In this document: positions 35,335 through 43,582 of the stretch, piece by piece
How the letters are laid out: every line of letters begins with the position of its first letter
Numbering within the stretch: the first letter of the stretch is position 1
From: Streptomyces sp. NBC_01460
GTDB lineage: Bacteria > Actinomycetota > Actinomycetes > Streptomycetales > Streptomycetaceae
Assembly (NCBI RefSeq): GCF_036227405.1
Contig: NZ_CP109473.1
Span: 2,914,001 to 2,978,000, forward strand
Length of the DNA stretch: 64,000 nt
Direction: 5' to 3'
Notes under the pieces: generated by a model
The model's database searches: none
Told to the model about the DNA's origin: nothing
Seen by the model: only the letters and a program-made list of their open reading frames with translations
Made by a program: the position numbers and the translations under genes

Positions 35335-36807
35335 TCACTCACCGCTGGTCTGCGTCTTCTTCCGGCGGAGGAAGAAGACCGCGCCGCCGCCGAGGACGAC
35401 GAGGGCGATCGCGACACCCGCGATGACGGGGGTGGCGCTGGAGCCGCCGGTCGCGGCGAGGTCACCCTCGGTGGCGGGGGTGCTCACGGCGGGCGTGGGC
35501 TCGGAGCCGGTCTGCGTGGTCACGTCGTCACCCGGGGCGGGGGTGCCTGCGGTCTCGCAGTCCAGGACGCCCTTGAAGTTCTTGCTGAAGCCGCCGGGGC
35601 CGGTGATCGTGAAGTCGTAGGCCTCGTCCTCGCCGACCGGGACGGTCACCGTGCGGGTCTCGCCGGCCGGGATGGTGTGCTCGGTGCCGGCGAGCTCGAA
35701 GGTGAACGCCTCGTCACCGGTGTTGCTCGCGGTGATGTCGACGCCGCCCTTGGCGCAGTTCTTCTCCGCGGTCACCGCCGGGACGGCGCCCTTCTCGGCC
35801 CAGGTGGCGGTCGCCGTCGCGGAGACGGTGGACTCGCTGGAGCCGGCGAGGATCATCGTCTGGCTCTTGATCAGCCCGGCGAAGACCCGGCCCACGGGCA
35901 CGGAGGTCGAGGCCTGGACGGAGAACGAGGCGGAGCCGTCGGTGGCGTCCTCGGGGACGGAGAAGTACAGGTCGGTGCCGTCGGCGGCCTCGGTGACGGG
36001 CTTGCCGGCCTTGTCGGTGACCTGGACCCCGCTGGCGGCGGCGTCGGCGGGCGGTGCCACCGAGACCTGGCCGGCGTCGGTGTGGACGGTGATCGGACCC
36101 AGCTGCTCACCGGCCTTGCCGGAGACAGCGGCCGGGGACAGCTCCACGGACGCCTTGGGCTCCGCGACGTTCTGGGCGTTCGCCTCCAGCCAGTCGGCGA
36201 GCTTCTCGGCGTCCGCGTCCTTGGCCGTCACGTCGGCCTTGTCCGAGAAGCGCCAGATCGCGACCTGGGTGCCGGCGGCGGCGGTCTTCTCGTCGAGAGG
36301 ACCGGTACCGGCCTTCTCGGCGAGCGCCGCGAAGTCGTTGACCTGCGGGTAGGAGTGCTGCAGGATCCAGCGCACCTTGCCGGCGTCCGGGTTGGCGCCG
36401 AGCGAAGACTGGTCCCAGGGGGTCTCCAGGTACTTCGCGTCGTCCTTGGTGGGCGTGTGGAAGTCGATGCAGTACGTCTGGATGGTGCCGCCGCCGTCGA
36501 CCTTCATCTCGAACAGGCCGGCGGGCAGCTCCTGGGGCTTGTTGCCCTCACCGGTGTTGAGCTCGGCGGTGCCGTAGGTCTTCAGACCGTCCAGTACGGC
36601 CACCGCACCACCCTGGTGCTGACCGTTCTCGTCCGCCGGCGCGGCCGTGGCGGCCGTCGCTCCGACGATCGTTCCCGCAGCGACCAGCCCGGTGGCCAGC
36701 ACCGCGGCGGCCGTCCTGACGAGACCGCGGCCGTGGCCCTTGCTCCGGCCCCCTGGGGAGCCCCCCGTCGCCGACGACGACGTGGATGCTGAAGACACAG
36801 AAAACAC
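35335..36807 (-). CDS. Sortase-anchored thioester-domain (TED) surface protein
   Basis: 490 aa cell-wall protein. A long signal peptide has its hydrophobic core at about 31-55. The thioester domain follows: Cys113 in TYCIDF and Gln181 in TQVAIW match the Cys-Gln pair that forms an internal thioester in Gram-positive adhesins and covalently captures host or surface nucleophiles. Then Ig/beta domains and a stalk ending in LAATG (450-454), a class E sortase signal, a membrane helix (about 462-482) and an RRKK tail. GTG 36807 has AGGGG 6 nt upstream. It may mediate attachment of hyphae to surfaces; saprophyte targets are unknown. Confidence 0.88.
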   Translation of the reverse strand: MFSVSSASTSSSATGGSPGGRSKGHGRGLVRTAAAVLATGLVAAGTIVGATAATAAPADENGQHQGGAVAVLDGLKTYGTAELNTGEGNKPQELPAGLFEMKVDGGGTIQTYCIDFHTPTKDDAKYLETPWDQSSLGANPDAGKVRWILQHSYPQVNDFAALAEKAGTGPLDEKTAAAGTQVAIWRFSDKADVTAKDADAEKLADWLEANAQNVAEPKASVELSPAAVSGKAGEQLGPITVHTDAGQVSVAPPADAAASGVQVTDKAGKPVTEAADGTDLYFSVPEDATDGSASFSVQASTSVPVGRVFAGLIKSQTMILAGSSESTVSATATATWAEKGAVPAVTAEKNCAKGGVDITASNTGDEAFTFELAGTEHTIPAGETRTVTVPVGEDEAYDFTITGPGGFSKNFKGVLDCETAGTPAPGDDVTTQTGSEPTPAVSTPATEGDLAATGGSSATPVIAGVAIALVVLGGGAVFFLRRKKTQTSGE

Positions 36808-36913
36808 AGAATTCCCCTCCGGGCGAGACCTTCACGCTTGAGGCGCGTGTGGGAGGTGTCTCGCCAGCAAACTCAAGTGCCGCATGAGTACGGGGGAATC
36901 GTAAGGAGCGAGC

Positions 36914-36931
36914 GAAGGGGAATCCCCCTTC
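36914..36931. promoter_or_regulatory. Short palindrome upstream of the surface protein gene
   Basis: GAAGGGG-AATC-CCCCTTC, 7-bp perfect arms, about 110 nt before the GTG at 36807. It could be an operator or leader hairpin. It also lies just past the ssbB stop (36996) and may help to end that transcript. Not assignable to a known regulator. Confidence 0.35.
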
Positions 36932-36995
36932 ATGCCGTCACATAAGCATTCCGACTCGTAATCGTTATCGCTCTGTTCGGCGCGCCCCCTCCGCT

Positions 36996-37421
36996 TCAGG
37001 ACATCGATACCATTTCCGTGGCCGGTTTCTGACGATGCGTAGGCGCCGTCAGCGTGGGATCGGCTCTGGCCACCCGCCGGAACGCGGCCGTTCCCCTGGT
37101 CAGGTCGTGCCCGACGGCCACGGCCTCGATGTCCACGGAGGTCCTCCACACCCCGTCCCGCTCCTCCTCACGCACCTTCAGGCGGCCGTGTACGACGAGC
37201 GGCTCCCCTACCGAGACCGATCCGGACAGATTTGCCGCGAGTGTCCGCCGGGCCCACACGGTGTAGAAACCGGTACGCCCGTCCGTCCAGATCTGCTGCT
37301 CCCGGTCCCACCGCCGGGGCGTCACCGCCAGACGGAGTCTGGCCGTCGATCCGGTCGCCGTCTCCCGGAAGTCCACCGGTGTCGCGACGTTTCCCACCAG
37401 CGTCACCAAGGTCTCGTTCAT
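36996..37421 (-). CDS. ssbB: Single-stranded DNA-binding protein SsbB
   Basis: 141 aa with the SSB OB-fold: NETLVTLVGNVATPVDFR, ARLRLAVTPRRWDREQQIWTD split over strands, FYTVWARRTLAANL and GEPLVVHGRLKVREEERDG. It lacks the long Gly-rich linker and acidic DDDIPF-type tail of the main SSB, as expected for the paralogue SsbB, which in S. coelicolor is needed for chromosome segregation during sporulation. ATG 37421 has GGGGGGACGGGAA immediately upstream. Monocistronic and upstream of the surface-protein gene on the same strand. Confidence 0.87.
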   Translation of the reverse strand: MNETLVTLVGNVATPVDFRETATGSTARLRLAVTPRRWDREQQIWTDGRTGFYTVWARRTLAANLSGSVSVGEPLVVHGRLKVREEERDGVWRTSVDIEAVAVGHDLTRGTAAFRRVARADPTLTAPTHRQKPATEMVSMS

Positions 37422-37529
37422 TTCCCGTCCCCCCGATTCCCTGCCACATTCCGTACGCTTTCCGTCCCGCGGCCCTCCTGCACCGGTGCGGTGCGAAGAG
37501 GCGCGATCCGGTACGCCTGTCTGTCTCCT

Positions 37530-37637
37530 CGGGCGCCCTTCCGGTCATGGGCGCCCTTCCTGTCCCCGGGCGTCCGCCCGATCCCGGGCGCCCTGCCGAT
37601 CCGAGGCGTCCTGCCGGAGCAGGGCGCCGTCCGATCC
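37530..37637. repeat. Degenerate 18-19-bp tandem repeats upstream of ssbB
   Basis: About six copies of a unit near GGGCGCCCTGCCGATCC lie in the 266-nt gap between the GTPase stop (37688) and the ssbB start (37421). The GGGCGCCC core is palindromic, so each copy could form a hairpin or bind a dimer. Confidence 0.6.
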
Positions 37638-37687
37638 GCTGCGCACCATCCTGGACGGGAACCGGGAATCCCGCCGAGGCCTGTGGA

Positions 37688-39643
37688 CTACCCGCTGGTT
37701 GTGGACAACTCCGTCACCGCCACGTAGCGCTCCCGCACCTCGCGGTAGCGCGCCAGCTCCGCCGCCACCGGGTCGAGGACCCTGGCCCGGCCGCAGCCGG
37801 ACGCCGCCTCGCGGAGCCGCCGCTCGGCCTCCTGCCCGTACCTGCGCGCGGGCCCTCGTGCCGCTGCCGCGCACGACCACTCGACGAGCGGGCCGCCGAT
37901 CACCCCGGCCAGCATGAGCAGGGCCGGGACGAGCAGGCCGGGCTCGATCACGCCCACGATCTGCCCGAGCAGCCACAGCCCGCCGAAGATCTGGAGCAGC
38001 GTCATCGAGGCCTGTGCGAACACCGCCGCCGGCCACCACGCCGGGCGCGGCGGCCTGGCGGCACGGTTCCCCCGCCCCCCGGCGGCGGGAGAAGCGGCGG
38101 TGTCCGGCAGACCGGAACCGCGCCTCCCCGAGCCCGTGGCCGGGCCCTTCCCGCCCGCTCCCACCGCGGTGGATCCGGTGTCCCCGGCCCTCCCGCGCCC
38201 CCGGCCGGGGGCTCCCGCCTGGGCGTTCCGCGCGAGTTCGTCGAGCGCCTCCGGCAGCCCCTTCGCCCCGTTCACCGCCGCTTCCCGTACGGCCTGCGCC
38301 CACGGTGCGGGCAGTCCGTCCACCGCGTCGTCCGACAGCTTCCGGACGGCCTGCTCCACCCGCTGCCGGGCGGTGAGCTCCTCCTCCGGCGGCGCGAGCG
38401 CCTGAGCCATCAGGTCGAGGCCGCCGAGCTGCCTGGTGGACTCGTACCAGCGCCACAGCCGCAGCCAGGGCGTCCCGCAGGCCCGTCCCGCGTTCCTGCG
38501 CCACTCGCGCTCCGCCGCCTGCCCGGCCGCGGCCGCGCCCACGGCTTCGGCGAGCCGGTCGGTGAACTGCTCGCGGGCCCGCTCGCCGAGCCCCGGCCGG
38601 CCCTCGGCGACGTACACCGGCCGGAGGCGGGCGGCGGCGGCGTCCACGTCGGCGGAGAGCCTGCGGGCGGCAGCCGTACGGGCCTGGACGAATCTGCCGA
38701 GCAGCTCGCGCAGGTCACCCACACCGGCCCCGCTGAGCGCGGACAGGGGCATGACGGTGACGCCGGGTTCGCCGTGCTCCCCCACCGCCATGCCGTCCTC
38801 GTCGAGCAGCCGGCGCAGATCGTCCAGGACCAGGTCGGCGGCCTCACCGGAGAGCCGGTCGATCTGGTTGAGCACGACGAAGGAGACCTCGGCGTGCCCG
38901 GCCAGCGGTCGCAGATAGCGTTCGTGCAGGGCCGCGTCGGCGTACTTCTCCGGGTCGACGACCCAGATCACCGCGTCGACCAGGGCGAGCACCCGGTCCA
39001 CCTGCTCCCGGTGGCCCGTCGCCGCCGAGTCGTGGTCGGGCAGGTCCACCAGGACGAGCCCCTGGAGCGCCTCGTCCGTGGCCGTGCCGCCCTGCACCGG
39101 CCTGCGCCGCAGTCGGCCGGGGACGGCCAGCCGGTCGAGCAGCCCGGCGGCGCCGTCGGTCCAGCTGCAGGCGATCGGGGCCGAGGTGGTCGGCCTGCGC
39201 AGTCCGGTGTCGGAGATCTGGACGCCGGCGAGCGCGTTGAAGAGGGTGGACTTCCCGCTGCCGGTGGCTCCCGCGACGGCGACGACCGTGTGCCGGGAGG
39301 AGAGCCGCTGGCGGGCCGACGCCTCGTCGAGCACGCGCCCCGCCTCGGCGAGGGTGTCCCCGTCCAGCCGGGCGCGGGAGAGTCCGACCAGCTCGCGCAG
39401 CGCGTCCAGTCGTGGCCGCAGCGGGCTGCCGGGCAGTCCGTACGCCTCGACCTGGGGCCCGGGCTCGTCCTGCGGGTCGGGCTCGCCCCGGGGAGGCAGC
39501 TCGTCCTGGGCCGCGTCGGCGGCACGGCGGGCGATCAGCCCGTCGTCCCAGCGCCGCTCCTCCTCCCGGGGGTCCTCCGGGCCGTCGCGCTCCGGTTCCG
39601 GCCCCGGTCCGTGGTCCCGGCCCTGGTCAGTGACGGCAGTCAT
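37688..39643 (-). CDS. Dynamin-like/YfjP-type GTPase with membrane helices
   Basis: 651 aa. The P-loop is [14 protein letters not shown]3 is VDLPDHDS and G4 is NQIDR. Acidic Pro-rich N-terminus of about 70 residues, G domain about 105-330, helical middle, Gly/Ala/Arg-rich linker, then two membrane helices near 540-595 ([20 protein letters not shown] to [16 protein letters not shown], two segments) and a helical tail. The architecture fits bacterial dynamin-like or Era-family membrane-remodelling GTPases; Streptomyces DynA/DynB act in sporulation septation but are encoded elsewhere as a different pair. ATG 39643 overlaps the upstream stop (ATGA), so two GTPases are co-translated. Confidence 0.8.
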   Translation of the reverse strand: MTAVTDQGRDHGPGPEPERDGPEDPREEERRWDDGLIARRAADAAQDELPPRGEPDPQDEPGPQVEAYGLPGSPLRPRLDALRELVGLSRARLDGDTLAEAGRVLDEASARQRLSSRHTVVAVAGATGSGKSTLFNALAGVQISDTGLRRPTTSAPIACSWTDGAAGLLDRLAVPGRLRRRPVQGGTATDEALQGLVLVDLPDHDSAATGHREQVDRVLALVDAVIWVVDPEKYADAALHERYLRPLAGHAEVSFVVLNQIDRLSGEAADLVLDDLRRLLDEDGMAVGEHGEPGVTVMPLSALSGAGVGDLRELLGRFVQARTAAARRLSADVDAAAARLRPVYVAEGRPGLGERAREQFTDRLAEAVGAAAAGQAAEREWRRNAGRACGTPWLRLWRWYESTRQLGGLDLMAQALAPPEEELTARQRVEQAVRKLSDDAVDGLPAPWAQAVREAAVNGAKGLPEALDELARNAQAGAPGRGRGRAGDTGSTAVGAGGKGPATGSGRRGSGLPDTAASPAAGGRGNRAARPPRPAWWPAAVFAQASMTLLQIFGGLWLLGQIVGVIEPGLLVPALLMLAGVIGGPLVEWSCAAAARGPARRYGQEAERRLREAASGCGRARVLDPVAAELARYREVRERYVAVTELSTTSG

Positions 39644-41283
39644 CGCTGCCACCTCTCCTTCTGCAGTACGGACAGCGCGGCGATGAGTGCGGCCTGCGGC
39701 TCGGGGGCGACTTCGAGCGCGTCCAGCGGGGCGAGCCGCCGGTCGCGCTCGCCGTGCACGACCTGGTCCAGGCAGCCGGTGAGCAGGGCCCCGCCCTTGT
39801 CGCGGAGCCGCAGCGCCCCCTGGGCGCCGATCCGCTCGGCGAGCTGCTCCCCTGCGCCCCGGGCACGGCGTCCGCCGAGGAGGACGGCGGCGAGCAGCGC
39901 CGCCACCGTCTCGGCGTCGGGCGCGGCGTTGCGTTCGAGCAGCCGCGTCTCCTCCTCGGCCAGTTCCTCCAGGACCCGACGCCAGCGGCGTACGGCCATG
40001 CCGATCCGGCCCTGGATGTCCTCGGCCGGCCCCCATCCGCCGGCCTCCCGGCCGGCGTCCTCGAAGCGGAAGATCCCGGCGGCGGGCTCGCGCTGCCACG
40101 TGGTGCGGATCTGCTCGTCGGACGACGCCACGGCACACTGCAGCAGGGCCGCCAGGCTCTCCACGAGGGCGTCCAGCAGCTCTCCCGCGGTGCTGTAGAG
40201 CGGGTAACCGCGCCACCGGGTGCGGGCACCCCCCGCGAGCACCGCGCCGTCCCGGAGGCGCCGCCGCACGCGCGCCAGCTCCTTCCCGTACGCCTCCTCG
40301 ACCACCCCGGTCAGCCGCACGGCCGCCGCGTACTGCGCGGCCACCGCCCCGGCGAGCTCGGGCATCCGCACGTTGAGCGAGTCGATGACCCCGGACGCCG
40401 TGCGCCCGACGGCCTGCTGACGGGCCGCCGGGTCCTGCGCCCGGTGCGTGAGCCAGGCGCGCAGGGGCGCGACGGCGGTGGTGGGCAGCAGTCCGCTGCC
40501 GCCGCCCGCGGACTCGGGCAGCTCCGGGATGGTGAAGCGGGGCACCTCACCCAGGCCGGCCCGGGTGAGCAGGGCCGCGTACTGCCGGGACACCTCGCCG
40601 ATCACCTGGTGCGGCACCCGGTCCAGGACGATGACCAGGGAGGCGTCGTACTCCTTGGCGGTGCGCAGCAGATGCCACGGCACGGCGTCGGCGTACCGGG
40701 ACGCGGTGGTCACCATGACCCATACGTCGGCGGCGCAGATGAGCTCGGCGGCCAGGACCCTGTTCCGTACGACGAGCGAGTCGATGTCGGGGGCGTCCAG
40801 GAGGGCCAGCCCCCGGGGGAGGGTCGCGGCGGTCTCCACCCGCAGCACGGTGTCGTCCCGCTCGCCGTCGGCGCCGAGGTGGTCGAGCCCGTCCGGGTCC
40901 GGGACCTGCCCCGGAGGCAGCCACACGCGGGTGAGCTGCGGGAGCACCCGCACCCCGGCGAACCAGTGGTGGTCGTCCGGGTGGCAGACGAGTACGGGCG
41001 TGCGCGTCGTCGGGCGCAGCACACCGGCCTCACTGACCCGGCACCCCACCAGCGAATTGACGAGCGTCGACTTGCCCGCGCCGGTGGATCCCCCGATGAC
41101 CGCGAGCAGCGGCGCCTCGGGATCCTTGAGCCGGGGTACGAGGTAGTCGTCGAGCTGGGCGAGGAGTTCGGTCCGCGTCTGCCGGGCGCGCGGGGCGCCC
41201 GGCAGCGGAAGTGGAAGACGCACGGCAGCGACACGGTCGCGCAGGGCGGAAAGTGCGTCGATGAGCTGGGGCCGTACGTCCAT
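39640..41283 (-). CDS. Dynamin-like GTPase, partner of the downstream GTPase
   Basis: 547 aa, no clear membrane helix. P-loop [17 protein letters not shown] (about residue 63), switch I Thr in RPTTRTP, G3 [10 protein letters not shown]4 appears as VLDRV instead of N/TKxD, so base specificity is uncertain. The rest is helical. It is translationally coupled to the membrane-anchored GTPase; a soluble/membrane pair acting as a heteromer is likely. ATG 41283 ([16 protein letters not shown]) is chosen as the sensible N-terminus; no good ribosome binding site is seen, and GTG 41292 is an alternative. A short leader or leaderless transcript is possible. Confidence 0.78.
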   Translation of the reverse strand: MDVRPQLIDALSALRDRVAAVRLPLPLPGAPRARQTRTELLAQLDDYLVPRLKDPEAPLLAVIGGSTGAGKSTLVNSLVGCRVSEAGVLRPTTRTPVLVCHPDDHHWFAGVRVLPQLTRVWLPPGQVPDPDGLDHLGADGERDDTVLRVETAATLPRGLALLDAPDIDSLVVRNRVLAAELICAADVWVMVTTASRYADAVPWHLLRTAKEYDASLVIVLDRVPHQVIGEVSRQYAALLTRAGLGEVPRFTIPELPESAGGGSGLLPTTAVAPLRAWLTHRAQDPAARQQAVGRTASGVIDSLNVRMPELAGAVAAQYAAAVRLTGVVEEAYGKELARVRRRLRDGAVLAGGARTRWRGYPLYSTAGELLDALVESLAALLQCAVASSDEQIRTTWQREPAAGIFRFEDAGREAGGWGPAEDIQGRIGMAVRRWRRVLEELAEEETRLLERNAAPDAETVAALLAAVLLGGRRARGAGEQLAERIGAQGALRLRDKGGALLTGCLDQVVHGERDRRLAPLDALEVAPEPQAALIAALSVLQKERWQR

Positions 41284-41601
41284 GGTTACCACATGTGAAG
41301 AATGCCCAATTTTGACGCCTTTTTGAAGCGTATAGGCCTCTCTGCGCGGCGGATCCACCCCGGGGGACAGAGGGGACGAGTGGGGCGCAGGCATAACGAG
41401 TGCACAACACCCGGGGCGTGAGGCGCGAAAAGCGATGCAGGAATCGCACCCACCTGCGATTATCGGTTCGCTTCACCGAACCTCCACATCGTGCCACGCA
41501 GGTGAAGCAACCGGGACGAGGTGATCGGAGCCCTATCCTTGTCCCGGCAAGGTCACGGATGGCTTGAACCAGCGCCCTCCGGGACACCAGGCCGGCACCC
41601 G
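41284..41601. promoter_or_regulatory. Intergenic region: GTPase promoter and tRNA promoter
   Basis: 318 nt between the leftward GTPase pair and the tRNA. A hairpin GGTTCG-N6-CGAACC lies near 41465-41482. A TATCCT at 41534-41539 is a candidate -10 for the tRNA about 60 nt downstream. AT-rich sequence around 41296-41340 should contain the leftward promoter. No protein gene is evident. Confidence 0.4.
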
Positions 41602-41674
41602 GCCCCCGTAGCTCAGTGGATAGAGCAGGCGCCTTCTAAGCGCTTGGCCGCAGGTTCGAGTCCTGCCGGGGGCG
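41602..41674 (+). tRNA. tRNA-Arg (anticodon TCT)
   Basis: 73 nt that fold as a cloverleaf: acceptor GCCCCCG/CGGGGGC, D-arm GCTC/GAGC, anticodon stem GGCGC/GCGCT (one G-U pair), loop CTTCTAA with anticodon TCT at 41635-41637, T-arm GCAGG/CCTGC with loop TTCGAGT. CCA is not encoded. It reads AGA, a rare codon in this GC-rich genome. tRNA genes often serve as integration sites, but no integrase or repeat of the 3' end is seen nearby. Confidence 0.96.
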
Positions 41675-41693
41675 CACAACGCGCACCACTGTG

Positions 41694-41718
41694 AGGCCCT
41701 CCGAACCGGGGGGCCTTT
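41694..41718 (+). terminator. Terminator after tRNA-Arg
   Basis: 10-bp stem AGGCCCTCCG / CGGGGGGCCT with one G-U pair and a 3-nt loop, followed by TT. It is about 20 nt past the tRNA. Confidence 0.75.
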
Positions 41719-41823
41719 CCCGTGGGTCACAGCACGGTAGCGAGGGCCGCGTAGCGAGCGCGTAAGCGCCGGACCCGCCCCGTGGTCAGGACGGGGAGAG
41801 CCCGGCGCCGTACGGCTGCCGCG

Positions 41824-42420
41824 TCACGCCGGGTAGGGCTCCGCCTCTCGCGCCGTCCGCAGGGCACCCGCCCACCAGGCCAGCTGCTCGAGCAGCGTCT
41901 TGGCGTACCCGGGGGCCGCGGCGTCGAGGGGGCGGCCGTTCTCCCACGCCGTGAAGTAGTTCGGGAAGGCGAGGCCGTCCCGGATCGTCACGGCGTGCAG
42001 CTCGGTCAGCACGTTCTCCAGGTGCAGCACAGCGTGCCGGCCGCCTGCCGCGCCGCCGTAGCTGACGAAGGCGACGGGCTTGGCCGTCCACTGGGTGAAG
42101 TGCCAGTCGATGGCCGCCTTCAGCGAGGCGGGATAGCTGTGGTTGTACTCGGGCGACACCACGATGAAGGCGTCGGCACCCTCCAGGGCGGCCGTCAACG
42201 CCGCCATCCCGGCCGGACGGGGGTAGTCGGCCCCCGCGTACTTCGGTGATTCCGCCGGAAGCTCCAACGGGATGTCGGTATCGGCCAGATCGACGACCTC
42301 CACGTCGAAGGCGCCGTGGCCGTAAGCCTGTTCGGCGACCCAGGAGGCCACGACCGGGCCGAACCGCCCCTCCCGGACGCTTCCGACGAGGATCACCAGC
42401 TTGTGCCTGTTGTTGTCCAT
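41824..42420 (-). CDS. NADPH-dependent FMN reductase
   Basis: 198 aa flavodoxin-like oxidoreductase. The FMN phosphate loop is GSVREGRFGPVVASW (residue 13 on) and the second FMN motif is VSPEYNHSYPASLKAAIDW; the flavin-ring region has SYGGAAGGRHA. It reduces FMN, quinones or azo compounds at NAD(P)H expense. ATG 42420 has no clear ribosome binding site. It is divergent from the MmyB-like regulator with 111 nt between starts, a typical regulator/target arrangement for this family. Confidence 0.9.
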   Translation of the reverse strand: MDNNRHKLVILVGSVREGRFGPVVASWVAEQAYGHGAFDVEVVDLADTDIPLELPAESPKYAGADYPRPAGMAALTAALEGADAFIVVSPEYNHSYPASLKAAIDWHFTQWTAKPVAFVSYGGAAGGRHAVLHLENVLTELHAVTIRDGLAFPNYFTAWENGRPLDAAAPGYAKTLLEQLAWWAGALRTAREAEPYPA

Positions 42421-42519
42421 GCCCACACGATCGGACCGCGCCCCGGCTCCAGCCAGACCGTGCTCAGACCGGCCCCCGCAGGGCCACCCTGAGCCCTCGG
42501 CGCGCCGCGGGCCGCGCCC

Positions 42520-42525
42520 TATCCT
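42520..42525 (+). promoter_or_regulatory. Candidate -10 of the MmyB-like regulator gene
   Basis: TATCCT ends 6 nt before the ATG at 42532, so transcription would begin at or next to the start codon, giving a leaderless mRNA, which is common in Streptomyces. No good -35 is visible. Confidence 0.4.
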
Positions 42526-42531
42526 CGAAGC

Positions 42532-43371
42532 ATGGGGACGCCGTTGGGGGATTTCATCCGGGCCAAGCGTGACAGCATCCAGCCGCGGTCGCTGGGACTG
42601 CCGGACCACGGCCGCCGCAGGGCACCGGGGCTGAGGCGCTCGGACCTCGCCGGCCGGGCCGGGATCAGCGTGGAATACCTGACCCGCCTGGAACAGGGCC
42701 GGGACCGCAACCCTTCGGTCGCGGTGGTGAACGCGGTCGCGGACGCGCTCAGCCTCTCCCCCTCGGAACGCGGCCATCTGCGCTACCTCACGAAGATCAG
42801 CGGCGGCGAGTGCACCGCCCACGCCGAGCCCGCGCCACCGGCCCGCGAGATCCGTCCGCCGGTCCTGGAGACCCTCCGCCTCCTGGAGCCCGGCATCGCC
42901 ATGGTGACCAACCGGCTGGGCGACGTCCTCGCCCGCACCAGTGCGTACGAGTCCGTCACGAGCGGGACCGGGCTGCTCGACGACGACTCCCCGAACCTCA
43001 CGCGCTACGTCTTCACCGACCCCCGCGCCCGGACGTTCTTCGCCGACTGGGAGGAGATCGCGGACGAGCAGGCCTTCGACCTGTGGCACGCCCCGTCCGT
43101 CGAGAGCTCCGAGTGGTTCACCGCGGAGCTCGCCCCCGTGGCCGGCGCCGAATTCACCCGCCGTCTGCACGCTCACGCGGTTCCCCGTCGCGGCCCTCTG
43201 CGCCTCAACCATCCGTCCGGGTGTGAACTCCGCCTGCTCCGCGAGACGCTCGATCTCTCCGCCGACTCCCAGCAGCTGGTCGTCCTCCTGCCCCTGGACG
43301 AGGCCACGGCCCAGGCCGTGGACCGCCTCCGCGGCCTGCCACCGCACGGCCGGCTCCGGGCCCTCTCCTGA
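42532..43371 (+). CDS. XRE-family regulator with MmyB-like ligand-binding domain
   Basis: 279 aa. The N-terminal helix-turn-helix (about 20-85) includes RRSDLAGRAGISVEYLTRLEQGRDRNPS. The C-terminal MmyB-like PAS-type domain (about 105-270) has VTNRLGDVLARTSAYE and LNHPSGCELRLLRETLDL. In related pairs the regulator represses a divergent oxidoreductase gene, and the ligand may be a fatty acid or aromatic compound; here the FMN reductase is the obvious target. ATG 42532 lacks a ribosome binding site and seems leaderless. Confidence 0.88.
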   Translation: MGTPLGDFIRAKRDSIQPRSLGLPDHGRRRAPGLRRSDLAGRAGISVEYLTRLEQGRDRNPSVAVVNAVADALSLSPSERGHLRYLTKISGGECTAHAEPAPPAREIRPPVLETLRLLEPGIAMVTNRLGDVLARTSAYESVTSGTGLLDDDSPNLTRYVFTDPRARTFFADWEEIADEQAFDLWHAPSVESSEWFTAELAPVAGAEFTRRLHAHAVPRRGPLRLNHPSGCELRLLRETLDLSADSQQLVVLLPLDEATAQAVDRLRGLPPHGRLRALS

Positions 43372-43582
43372 CGCCCACGGGTCCGGCCGTCCCCCGACAC
43401 CAGGACCGCACCCTCGCCGGCACCGTGGCCGCCGTCGCCGCCGCCGTCGCCGTCGATCAGGCACGCCGGTTAGTACCGCGGGACCGGCCGTCCCGACTTG
43501 CCGATCCGGTGCACATGGGATTGTTTCGAAGGTGGGGATGTACGCGTGTTACGCCCCTCTCTCCTCCCGGAGGTGAACCACC

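Noticed and set aside
35677..36792. 371-codon plus-strand frame opposite the surface-protein gene
   Set aside because: The minus-strand frame has a signal peptide, thioester motifs and sortase signal; the plus frame is a Gly/Asp/Val-rich shadow.
41602..41674. tRNA-Arg as an attachment site for an integrated element
   Set aside because: No integrase, excisionase or second copy of the tRNA 3' end is visible within the window; flanking genes look like core genes.
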